Part shown: positions 1 through 10,960 of the stretch, piece by piece | Layout of the letters: each line of letters opens with the position of its first letter | How positions within the stretch are numbered: the first letter of the stretch is position 1 | Origin: Moringa oleifera | Taxonomy: Eukaryota; Streptophyta; Magnoliopsida; Brassicales; Moringaceae | Assembly: GCA_021397835.1 (NCBI GenBank) | Contig: JAJFZO010000642.1 | Span: 1 to 64,000 of the forward strand | Length of the DNA stretch: 64,000 nucleotides | Direction of reading: 5' to 3' | Notes under the pieces: model-generated | The model's input: only the letters and a program-made list of their open reading frames with translations | Databases searched by the model: none | Told to the model about the DNA's origin: nothing | Made by a program: the position numbers and the translations under genes

Positions 1-922
1 AGGCCTTGGCAGTAGGGGTGTCGAGGCTGGCCGTGTGGCTCGCTCGTTTCTAACGGCCGACGATCGTGTCGTCGATCGCGCTGCGCAACGAGTCCGCCTA
101 GGCAAGCATGAGCGTCGAGATCCAACCCCACGTCTGCCGCCTCAAGGGCCTGCGAGGAAGCACTACGCATTCTCGAAATACCCCCAACCATTTGGCTCTC
201 GTGTAGCATGGATCATGGTTAGCTTCGCCGCCCACACCATCAAGCTTGTCTAGCCAAATCCCAGCACATTATCCCACGATTATTCTCGCTTTGTTTCCCA
301 CATTTTTCCCACCAATGAGGCCTTGGCAGTGGGGGTGCCGAGGTTGGTTGTGTGGCTCGCTCGTTTCTAACGGCCGACGATGGTGTCGTTGATCGCGCTG
401 CGCAATGAGTACGCCTAGGCAAGCATGAGCATCGAGATCCAACCCCACGTCTGCCGCCCCGAGGGCCTACGACGAAGCACTCCGCATGCTCGAAATCCCC
501 TCAACCATTTGGCTCTCGTGTAGGACGCATCATCGTTAGCTTCGCCGCCCACACCATCGAGCTTGTCTAGCCAAATCCCAACACATTATCCCAGGATTAT
601 TCTCGCTTCGTTGCCCGCGTTTTTCCCACCAATGAGGCCTTGGCAGTAGGGGTGCCGAGGCTGGCTGTGTGGCTCGCTCGTTTCTAACGGCCGACGATCG
701 TGTCGTCGATCGCGCTGTGCAATGAGTCCGCCTAGGCAAGCATGATCGTCGAGATCCAACCCCACGTCTGCCGCCCCGAGGGCCTTCGACGAAGCACTCC
801 GCATGCTCCAAATCCCCCCAATCATTTGGCCCTCACGTAGCATGCATCATCGTGAGCTTCGCCGCCCACACCATCGAGCTTGTCTAGCCATATCCCAGCA
901 CATTATCCCACGATAATTCTCG

Positions 923-939
923 CTTCGTTGCCCACGTTT
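923..939 (+). other. CENP-B-box-like 17-mer in the array A monomer (weak)
   Basis: The motif cttcgttgcccacgttt recurs in most array A monomers; this is one instance. Against the mammalian CENP-B box YTTCGTTGGAARCGGGA it matches 11 of 17 positions: the leading YTTCGTTG, the central R and the CG. It lacks the A of the core and the final GGG. It therefore matches only 6 of the 9 bases regarded as essential, and real CENP-B binding is unlikely. It is recorded because the match recurs about a hundred times at 317-bp spacing. Confidence 0.3.
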
Positions 940-1008
940 TTCCCACCAATGAGTCCTTGGCAGTAGGGGTGCTGAGGCTGGCCGTCTGGCTCGCTCGTTT
1001 TTAACGGC

Positions 1009-1025
1009 CGACGATCGTGTCGTCG
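1009..1025. other. Short dyad symmetry in the array A monomer
   Basis: A 6-bp arm cgacga (1009-1014) and its complement tcgtcg (1020-1025) flank a 5-base loop. The 8-bp perfect palindrome acgatcgt overlaps it at 1011-1018. A second palindrome, gcctaggc, lies 22 bp downstream. The group is well conserved along the array, although single transitions break it in some copies, for example cggtcgacgatcg or tgtcatcgatc. Confidence 0.7.
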
Positions 1026-2659
1026 ATCGCGCTGCATAATGAGTCCGCCTAGGCAAGCATGAGCGTCGAGATCCAACCCCACGTCTGCCGCCTCAAGGGC
1101 CTGCGAGGAAGCACTACGCATTCTCGAAATCCCCCCAACCATTTGGCTTTCGTGTAGCATGCATCATCGTTAGTTACGCCGCCCACACCAACAAGCTTGT
1201 CTAGCAAAATCCCAGCACATTATCCCAGGATTATTCTCGCTTTGTTGCCCACGTTTTTCCCACCAATGAGGCCTTGGCAGTAGGGGTGCCGAGGCTGGCT
1301 GTGTGGCTCGCTCGTTTCTAACGGTCGACGATCGTGTCGTCGATCGCGCTGCGCAATGAGTCCGCCTAGGCAAGCATGAGCGTCGAGATCCAACCCCACG
1401 TCTGTCGCCTCAAGGGCCTGCGAGGAAGCACTACGCATTCTCGAAATCCCCCCAACCATTTGGCTCTCGTAAAGCATGCATCATCGTAAGCTTCGCCGCC
1501 CACACCATCGAGCTTGTCTAGCCATATCCCAGCACATTATCCCACGATTATTCTCGCTTCGTTGCCCACGTTTTTCCCACCAATGAGGCCTTGGCAGTAG
1601 GGGTGCCGAGGCTGGCTGTGTGGCTCGCTCGTTTCTAACGGCCGACGATCGTGTCGTCGATCACGCTCCGCAATGAGTCCGCCTAGGCAAGCATGAGCGT
1701 CGAGATCCAACCCCACGTTTACCGCCACGAGGGCCTATGACGAAGCACTCCGCATGCTCGAAATCCCCCCAACAATTATGGCCCTCACGTAGCATGCATC
1801 ATCGTGAGCTTCGCCGCCCACACCATCGAGCTTGTCTAGCCTTATCCCAGCACATTATCCCACTATTATTCTCGCTTCGTTGCCCACGTTTTTCCCACCA
1901 ATGAGGCCTTGGCAGTAGGGGTGCCGAGGCTGGAGGTCTGGCTCGCTCGTTTTTAACGGCCGACGATCGTGTTGTCGATCGCGCTGCGTAATGAGTTCGC
2001 CTAGGCAAGCATGAGCGTCGAGATCCAACCCCACGTCTGCCGCCTCAAGGGCCTGCGTGGAAGCATTACGCATTCTCGAAATCCCCCCAACCATTTGGCT
2101 CTCGTGTAGCATGGATCATCGTTAGCTTCGCCGCCCACACCATCAAGCTTGTCTAAATAATTCCCAGCACATTATCCCACGATTATTCTCGCTTTGTTTC
2201 CCACATTTTTCCCACCAATGAGGCCTAGGCAGTGGGGGTGCCGAGGTTGGCTGTGTGGCTCGCTCGTTTCTAACGGTCGACGATGGTGTCGTTGATCGCG
2301 CTGCGCAATGAGTACGCCTAGGCAAGCATGAGCGTCGAGATCCAACCCCACGTCTGCCGCCCCGAGGGCCTACGACGAAGCACTCTGCATGCTCGAAATC
2401 CCCCCAACAATTTGGCCCTCACGTAGCATGCATCATCGTGAACTTCGCCGCCCACACCATCGAGCTTGTCAGGCCAAATCCCAGCACATTATCCCACGAT
2501 TATTCTCGCTTCGTTGCCTGCGTTTTTTCCCCACCAATGAGGCCTTGGCAATAGGGGTGCCGAGGCTGGCCGTCTGGCTCGCTCGTTTTTAACGGCCGAC
2601 GATCGTGTCATCGATCGTGCTGCATAATGAGTCCGCCTAGGCAAGCATGAGTATCGAGA

Positions 2660-2990
2660 TCCAACCCCCGTCTGCCGCCCGGGTCCTTCGACGAAGCCTC
2701 CGCACTGCTCCAATCCCCAATAATTTGTCCCCGCACTGTAGCATGCATCATCGTGAGTCTTCGCCGCCCACAACATCGACTTGTCTAGCCATATCCCAAG
2801 CACATTATCCCACGATTATCTCGCTTCGTTGCCCACAGTTTTCCCACCAATGAGGGCCTTGGCAGTAGGGGTTGCCGAGGCTGGCGTCATGGCTCGCTAC
2901 TCGTTTTTTAACGATCGACCGATCGTGTCGCGATCGCGCTGCATAAGTTGTCCGCCTAGGCAAGCATGAGCGTCAGATCACGTCTGTCGC
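2660..2990. repeat. Indel-riddled array A monomer
   Basis: Against its neighbours this unit carries many single-base insertions and deletions. Examples are caacccccgtctg, gcccgggtcc, cactgctccaatccccaa, gattatctcgc, gagggccttgg and gtcagatcacg. Base substitutions are not correspondingly raised, and the flanking monomers are clean. That pattern fits a poorly polished long-read consensus better than natural decay, but true degeneration cannot be excluded. Confidence 0.75.
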
Positions 2991-5900
2991 CTCAAGGGCC
3001 TGCGAGGAAGCACTACGCATTCTCGAAATCCCCCCAACCATTTGGCTCTCGTGTAGCATGCATCATCGTTAGCTTCGCCGCCCACACCATCGAGCTTGTC
3101 TAGCAAAATCCCAGCACATTATCCCAGGATTATTCTCGGTTCGTTGCCCACGTTTTTCCCACCAATGAGGCCTTGGCAATTGGGGTGCCGAGGCTGGCCA
3201 TGTGGCTCGCTCATTTCTAACGGCCGATGATCGTGTCGTCGATCGCGTTGCGCAATGAGTCCGCCTAGGCAAGCATGAGCGTCGAGATCCAACCCCACGT
3301 GTGCCGCCTCAAGGGCCTGCGTGGAAGCACTACGCATTCTCGAAATCCCCCCAACCATTTGGCTCTCGTGTAGCATGGTTCATCGTTAGCTTCGCCACCC
3401 ACACCATCAAGCTTGTCTAAACAATTCCCAGCACATTATCCCACGATTATTCTCGCATTGTTTACCACATTTTTCCCACCAATGAGGCCTTGGCAGTGGG
3501 GGTGCCGAGGTTGGCTGTGTGGCTCGCTCGTTTCTAACGGTCGACGATGGTGTCGTTGATCGCGCTGCGCAATGAGTACGCCTAGGCAAACATGAGCGTC
3601 GAGATCCAACCCCACGTCTGCCGCCCCGAGGGCCTACGACGAAGCACTCCGCATGCTCGAAATCCCCTCAACCATTTGGCTCTCGTGTAGCACGCATCAT
3701 CGTTAGCTTCGCCGCCCACACAATCGAGCTTGTCTAGCCAAATCCCAGCACATTATCCCAGGATTATTCTCGCTTTGTTGCCCGCGTTTTTCCCACCAAT
3801 GAGGCCTTGGCAGTAGGGGTGCCGAGGCTGGCTGTGTGGCTCGCTCGTTTCTAACGGCCGACGATCGTGTCGTCGATCGCGCTATGCAATGAATCCGCCT
3901 AGGCAAGCATGATCGTTGAGATCCAACCCCACGTCTGTCGCCCCGAGGGCCTTCGACGAAGCACTCCACATGCTCCAAATCCCCCCAATAATTTGGCCCT
4001 CACGTAGCATGCATCATCGTGAGCTTCGCCGCCCACACCATCGAGCTTGTCTAGCCATATCCCAGCACATTATCCCACGATTATTCTCGCTTCGTTGCCA
4101 ACGTTTTTCCCACCAATGAGGCCTTGGCAGTAGGGGTGCCGAGGCTGGCGGTCTGGCTCCCTCGTTTTTAATGATCGACGATCGTGTCGTCGATCGCGCT
4201 GCATAATGAGTCCGCCTAGGCAAGCATGAGCGTCGAGATCCAACCCCACGTCTGCCGCCTCAAGGGCCTGCGAGGAAGCACTCCGCATTCTCGAAATCGC
4301 CCCAACCATTTGGCTCTCGTGTAGCATGCATCATCATTAGCTTCGCCGCCCACACCATCGAGCTTGTCTAGTTAAATCCCAGCACATTATCCCATGATTA
4401 TTCTCGCTTCGTTGCCCACGTTTTTCCCACCAATGAGACCTTGGCAATGGAGGTGCCGAGGCTGGCTGTGTGGCTCGCTCGTTTCTAACGGCCGACGATC
4501 GTGTCGTCGATCACGCTCCGCAATGAGTCCGCCTAGGCAAGCAAGAGCGTCGAGATCCAACCCCACGTTTACCGCCACGAGGGCCAACGACGAAGCACTT
4601 CGCATGCTCGAAATCCCCCCAATAATTTGGCCCTCACGTAGCATGCATCATCGTGAGCTTCGCCGCCCACACCATCGAGCTTGTCTAGCCATATCCCAGC
4701 GCATTATCCCACGATTATTCTCGCTTCGTTGCCCACGTTTTTCCCACCAATGAGGCCTTGGCAGTAGGGGTGCCGAGGCTAGAGGTCTGGCTCGCTCGTT
4801 TTTAACGGCCGACGATGGTGTCGTCGATCGCGCTGCGTAATGAGTCCGCCTAGGCAAGCATGAGCGTCGAGATCCAACCCCACGTCTGCCGCCTCAAGGG
4901 CCTGCGAGGAAGCACTACGCATTCTCGTAATCCCCCCAACCATTTGGCTCTCGTGTAGCATGCATCATCGTTAGCTTCGCCGCCCACACCATCGAGCTTG
5001 TCTAGCCAAATCCCAGCACATTATCCCATAATTATGCTCGCTTCGTTGCCCGCATTTTTCCCACCAATGAGGCCTTGGCAGTAGGGGTGCCGAGGCTGGC
5101 TGTGTGGCTCGCTCGTTTTTAACAGCCGACGATCGTGTCGTCGATCACGCTATGCAATGTGTCCGCCTAGGCAAGCATGAGCGTCGAGATCCAACCCCAC
5201 GTCTGTCGCCCCGAGGGCCTACGACGAAGCACTCCGCATGCTCAAAATCCCCCCAACAATTTGGCCCTCACGTAGCATGCATCATCGTGAGCTTCGCCGC
5301 CCACACCATCGAGCTTGTCTAGCAAAATTCCAGCACATTATCCCACAATTATGCTCGCTTCGTTGCCCGCATTTTTTCCACCAATGAGGCCTTGGAAGTA
5401 GGGGTGCCGAGGCTGGCTGTGTGGCTCGCTCATTTCTAACAGCCGACGATCGTGTCGTCGATCGCGCTGCGCAATGAGTCCGCCTAGGCAAGCATGAGCG
5501 TCGAGATCCAACCCAACGTCTGCCGCCCCGAGGGCCTACGACGAAGGACTCCGCATGCTCGAAATCCCCCCAACAATTTGGCCCTCACGTAGCATGCATC
5601 ATCGTGAGCTTCGCCGCCCACACCATCGAGCTTGTCTAGCCATATCCCAGCACATTATCCCCCGATTATTCTCGCTTCGTTGCCCACGTTTTTCCCGCCA
5701 ATGAGGCCTTGGCAGTAGGGGTGCCGAGGCTAGCCGTGTGGCTAACTTGTTTCTAACGGCCGACGATTGTGTCGTCGATCGCGCTGCGCAATGAGTCCGC
5801 CTAGGCAAGCATGAGCGTGGAGATCCAACCCCACGTCTGCCGCCCCGACGGCCTACGACGAAGCACTCCGCATGCTCAAAATCCCCCCAACAATTTGGCC

Positions 5901-7501
5901 CTCACGTAGCATGCATTATCGTGAGCTTCGCCGCCCATACCATCGAGCTTGTCTAGCCATATCCCAGCACATTATCCCACGATAATTCTCGCTTCGTTGC
6001 CCACGTTTTTCCCACCAATGAGGCCTTGGCAATGGAGGTGCCGAGGCTGGCTGTGTGGCTCACTCATTTCTAACAGCCGATGATCGTGTCGTCGATCACG
6101 CTCCACAATGAGTCCGCCTAGGCAAGCATGAGCGTCGAGATCCAACCCCACGTTTACCGCCACGAGGGCCTATGACGAAGCACTCCGCATGCTCGAAATC
6201 CCCCCAACAATTTGGCCCTCACGTAGCATGCATCATCGTGAGCTTCGCCGCCCACACCATCGAGCTTGTCTAGGCATATCCAAGCACATTATCCCACGAT
6301 TATTCTCGCTTCGTTGCCCACGTTTTTCCCACCAATGAGGCCTTGGCAGTAGGGGTGCCGAGGCTGGAGGTCTGGCTCGCTCGTTTTTAACGGCCGACGA
6401 TCATGTCGTCGATCGCGCTGCGTAATGAGTCCGCCTAGGCAAGCATGAGCGTCGAGATCCAACCCCCACGTCTGTCGCCTCAAGGGCCTGCGAGGAAGCA
6501 CTACGCATTCTCCAAATCCCCCCAACCATTTGGCTCTCGTGTAGCATGCATCATCGTTAGCTTCGCCGCCCACACCATCGAGCTTGTCTAGCCAAATCCC
6601 AGCACATTATCCCATAATTATGCTCGCTTCGTTGCCCGCATTTTTCCCACCAATGAGGCCTTGGCAGTAGGGGTGCCGAGGCTGGCTGTGTGGCTCGCTC
6701 GTTTCTACCAGCCGACGATCGTGTCGTCGATCGCGCTGCGCAATGTGTCCGCCTAGGCAAGCATGAGCGTCGAGATCCAACCCCACGTCTGCCGCCCCGA
6801 TGGCCTACGACGAAGCACTCCGCATGCTCGAAATCCCCCCAACAATTTGGCCCTCACGTAGCATGCATCATCGTGAGCTTCGCCGCCCACACCATCGAGC
6901 TTGTCTAGCCAAATTCCAGCACATTATCCCACAATTATGCTCGCTTCGTTGCCCACATTTTTTCCACCAATGAGGCCTTGGCAGTAGGGGTGCCAAGGCT
7001 GGCTGTGTGGCTCTCTCGTTTCTAACAGCTGACGATCGTGTCGTCGATCGCGCTACGCAATGAGTCCGCCTAGGCAAGCATGAGCGTCGAGATCCAACCC
7101 CACGTCTGCCGCCCCGAGGGCCTACGACGAAGCACTCCGCATGCTCGAAATCCCCCCAACAATTTGGCCCTCACGTACCATGCATCATCGTGAGCTTCGC
7201 CGCCCACACCATCGAGCTTGTCTAGCCATATCCCAGCACATTATCCCCTGATTATTCTCGCTTCGTTGCCCACGTTTTTCCCGCCAATGAGGCCTTGGCA
7301 GTAGGGGTGCCGAGGCTGGCCGTCTGGCTCGCTCGTTTTTAACGGCCGACGATCGTGTCGTCGATCGCGCTGCGCAATGAGTCCGCCTAGGCAAGCATGA
7401 GCGTCAGGATCCAACCCCACGTCTGCCGCCTCAAGGGCCTGCGAGGAAGCACTACGCATTCTCAAAATTCCCCTAACCATTTGGCTCTCATGTAGCATGC
7501 A

Positions 7502-8770
7502 TCATCGTAAGCTTCGTCGCCCACACCATCGAGCTTGTCTAGCCATATCCCAGCACATTATCCCATGATTATTCTCGCTTCGTTGCCCATGTTTTTCCCA
7601 CCAATGAGGCCTTGGCAGTAGGGGTGCCGAGGCTGGCCGTCTGCCTCGCTCGTTTTTAACGGTCGACGATCGTGTCGTCGATCGCGCTGCGCAATGAGTC
7701 CGCCTAGGCAAGCATGAGCATCAGGATCCAACCCCACATCTGCCGCCTCAAGGGCCTGCGAGGAAGCACTACGCATTCTCGTAATCCCCCCAACCATTTG
7801 GCTCTCATGTAGCATGCATCATCGTAAGATTCGCCGCCCACACCATCGAGCTTGTCTAGCCATATCCCAGCACATTATCCCATGATTATTCTCGCTTCGT
7901 TGCCCACGTTTTTCCCGCCAATGAGGCCTTGGCAGTAGGGGTGCCGAGGCTAGCCGTGTGGCTCACTTGTTTCTAACGGCCGACGATCGCGTCGTCGATC
8001 GCGCTGCGCAATGAGTCCGCCTAGGCAAGCATGAGCATCGACATCCAACCCCACGTCTGCCGCCCCGAGGGCCTACAACGAAGCACTCCGCATGCTCGAA
8101 ATCCCCCCAACAATTTGGCCCTCACGTAGCATGCATCATCGTGAGCTTCGCCGCCCACACCATCGAGCTTGTCTAGCCATATCCCAGCACATTTTCCCAC
8201 GATTATTCTCGCTTCGTTGCCCACGTTTTTCCCACCAATGAGGCCTTGGCAGTAGGGGTGCCGAGGCTGGCCGTCTGCCTCGCTCGTTTTTAACGGTCGA
8301 CGATCGTGTCGTCGATCGCGCTGCGCAATGAGTCCGCCTAGGCAAGCATGAGCATCAGGATCCAACCCCACATCTGCCGCCTCAAGGGCCTGCGAGGAAG
8401 CACTACGCATTCTTGAAATCCCCCTAACCATTTGGCTCTCATGTAGCATGCATCATCGTAAGATTCGCCTTCCACACCATCGAGCTTGTCTAGCCATATC
8501 CCAGCACATTATCCCATGATTATTCTCGCTTCGTTGCCCATGTTTTTCCCACCAATGAGGCCTTGGCAGTAGGAGTGCCGAGGCTGGCCGTCTGCCTCGC
8601 TCGTTTTTAACGGTCGACGATCGTGTCGTCGATCGCGCTGCGCAATGAGTCCGCCTAGGCAAGCATGAGCATCAGGATCCAACCCTACATCTGCCGCCTC
8701 AAGGGCCTGCGAGGAAGCACTACGCATTCTCGAAATCCCCCTAACCATTTGGCTCTCATGTAGCATGCAT
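7502..8770. repeat. Local amplification of near-identical array A monomers
   Basis: Monomers starting near 7,502, 8,136 and 8,453 share rare variants: ccgtctgcctcgctcg, aacggtcgacgatcg, gagcatcaggatccaac and cccacatctgc. They lie 634 and 317 bp apart. A less similar unit, type 2-like with ggctcacttgtttc, sits between the first and second. The pattern suggests recent local duplication of one variant unit. Confidence 0.75.
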
Positions 8771-9288
8771 CATCGTAAGATTCGCCGCCCACACCATCGA
8801 GCTTGTCTAGCCATATCCCAGCACATTATCCCATGATTATTCTCGCTTCGTTGCCCATGTTTTTCCCACCAATGAGGCCTTGGCAGTAGGGGTGCCGAGG
8901 CTGGCCATCTGGCTCGCTCGTTTTTAACGGCCGACGATCGTGTCGTCGATCGCGCTGCATAATGAGTCCGCCTAGGCAAGCATGAGCGTCGAGATCCAAC
9001 ACCACGTCTGCTGCCTCAAGGGCCTGCGAGGAAGCACTACGCATTCTAGAAATCCCCCCAACCATTTGGCTCTCGTGTAGCATGCATCATCTTTAGCTTC
9101 GCCGCCCACACCAACGAGCTTGTCTAGCAAAATCCCAGCACATTATCCCAGGATTATTCTCGCTTCGTTGCCCACGTTTTTCCCACCAATGAGGCCTTGG
9201 CAGTAGGGGTGCCAAGGCTGGCTGTGTGGCTCGCTCGTTTTTAACGGTCGACGATCGTGTCGTCGATCGCGCTGCGCAATGAGTCCGC

Positions 9289-10960
9289 CTAGGCAAGCAT
9301 GAGCGTCGAGATCCAACCCCACGTCTGTCGCCCCGAGGGCCTACAGCGAAGCACTCCGCATGCTCGAAATTCCCCCAACAATTTGGCCATCACGTAGCAT
9401 GCATCATCGTGAGCTTCGCCGCCCACACCATAGAGCTTGTCTAGCCATATCCCAGGATTATTCTCGCTTCGTTGCACACGTTTTTCCCACCAATGAGGCC
9501 TTGGCAGTAGGGGTGCCGAGGCTGGCTGTGTGGCTCGCTCGTTTCTAACGGCCGACGATCGTGTCGTCGATCGCGCTGCGCAATGAGTCCGTCTAGGCAA
9601 GCATGAGCGTCGAGATCCAACCCCACGTCTGCCGCCCCGATGGCCTTCGACGAAGCTCTCCGCATGCTCCAAATCCCCCCAATAATTCGGCCCTCACGAA
9701 GCATGCATCATCGTGAGCTTCGCCGCCCACACCATCGAGCTTGTCCAGCCATATCCCAGCACATTATCCCACGATTATTCTCGCTTCGTTGCCCATGTTT
9801 TTCCCACCAATGAGGCCTTGGCAGTAGGGGTGCCGAGGTTGGCCGTCTGGCTCGCTCGTTTTTAACGGTCGACGATCGTGTCGTCGATCGCGCTGCGCAA
9901 TGAGTCCGCCTAGGCAAGCATGAGCGTCGAGATCCAACCCCACATCTACCGCCCCGAGGGCCTACGACGAAGCACTCCGCATGCTCGAAATCCCCCCAAC
10001 AATTTGGCCCACACGTAGCATGCATCATCGTGAGCTTCGCCGCCCACACCATAGAGCTTGTCTAGCCATATCCCAGGATTATTCTCGCTTCGTTGCACAC
10101 GTTTTTCCCACCAATGAGGCCTTGGCAGTAGGGGTGCCAAGGCTGGCTGTGTGGCTCGCTCGTTTCTAACGGCCGACGATCGTGTCATCGATCGCGCTGC
10201 GCAATGAGTCCGCCTAGGCAAGCATAAGCGTCGAGATCCAACCCCACGTCTGCTGCCCCGAGGGCCTTCGACGAAGCTCTCCGCATGCTCCAAATCCCCC
10301 CAATAATTCGGCCCTCACGTAGCATGCATCATCGTGAGCTTCGCCGCCCACACCATCGAGCTTGTCCAGCCATATCCCAGCACATTATCCCACGATTATT
10401 CTCGCTTCGTTGCCCATGTTTTTCCCACCAATGAGGCCTTGGCAGTAGGGGTGCCGAGGCTGGCCGTCTGGCTCGCTCGTTTTTAACGGCCGACGATCGT
10501 GTCGTCGATCGCCGCTGCGCAATGAGTCCGCCTAGGCAAGCATGAGCGTCGAGATCCAACCCCACATCTACCGCCCCGAGGGCCTACGACGAAGCACTCC
10601 GCATGCTCGAAATCCCCCCAACAATTTGGCCCTCACGTAGCATGCATCATCGTGAGCTTCGCCGCCCACACCATCGAGCTTTGTCTAGCCATATCCCAGC
10701 TCATTATCCCAGGATTATTCTCGCTTCGTTGCACACGTTTTTCCCACCAATGAGGCCTTGGCAGTAGGGGTGCCGAGGCTGGCTGTGTGGCTCGCTCGTT
10801 TCTAACGGCCGACGATCGTGTCGTCGATCGCGCTGCGCAATGAGTCCGCCTAGGCAAGCATAAGCGTCGAGATCCAACCCCACGTCTGCCGCCCCGAGGG
10901 CCTTCGACGAAGCTCTCCGCATGCTCCAAATCCCCCCAATAATTCGGCCCTCACGTAGCA
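9289..10960. repeat. Dimeric higher-order repeat with 13-bp deletions
   Basis: A two-monomer unit is repeated about three times. One member has tcgttgcacacg, gaagctctccgcatgctcc and aataattcggccctcac. In the first two repeats the other member has lost 13 bp: ccatatcccaggattatt near 9,446-9,463 and 10,067-10,084, instead of the usual cagcacattatcccaggatt. The spacing there is 621 bp rather than 634. The third copy near 10,690 keeps the 13 bp. The marker monomer of this block appears again near 23,437-23,694. Confidence 0.8.

Larger units (their letters stand above)
845..1161. repeat. Representative 317-bp monomer of array A (type 1)
   Basis: A complete unit measured from one catcat landmark to the base before the next. 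It carries the type 1 markers gtctggctcgctcgtttt, tgcataatgag, ctcaaggg and cattctcg. It also shows the short symmetric elements found in almost every copy: a cgacga/tcgtcg dyad at 1009-1025, the 8-bp palindrome acgatcgt at 1011-1018, and the palindrome gcctaggc at 1047-1054. The following unit, 1162-1478, is also exactly 317 bp. It has a type 2 first half joined to a type 1 second half, so it looks like an intramonomer recombinant. Confidence 0.9.
1..7240. repeat. Array A section with mixed or alternating haplotypes
   Basis: Monomers here belong to three recurring haplotypes. Type 1 has gtctggctcgctcgtttt, tgcataatgag, ctcaaggg and cattctcg. Type 2 has tgtgtggctcgctcgtttc, tgcgcaatgag, ccccgaggg and gcatgctcg. 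Type 3 has ggcaatggaggtgccgagg or cgtttaccgccacgaggg, for example near 1,720, 4,440-4,590 and 6,030-6,160. Types often alternate, but no fixed dimer runs through the section. A noisy monomer sits at 2,660-2,990. No other content was seen. Confidence 0.75.

Noticed and set aside
586..843. A recurring 85-codon minus-strand frame and a 67-69-codon frame in most array A monomers
   Set aside because: Both frames lie in the same repeat and overlap in different phases. They are interrupted wherever a monomer has an indel and show no family resemblance. Recurrence simply reflects the repeat.
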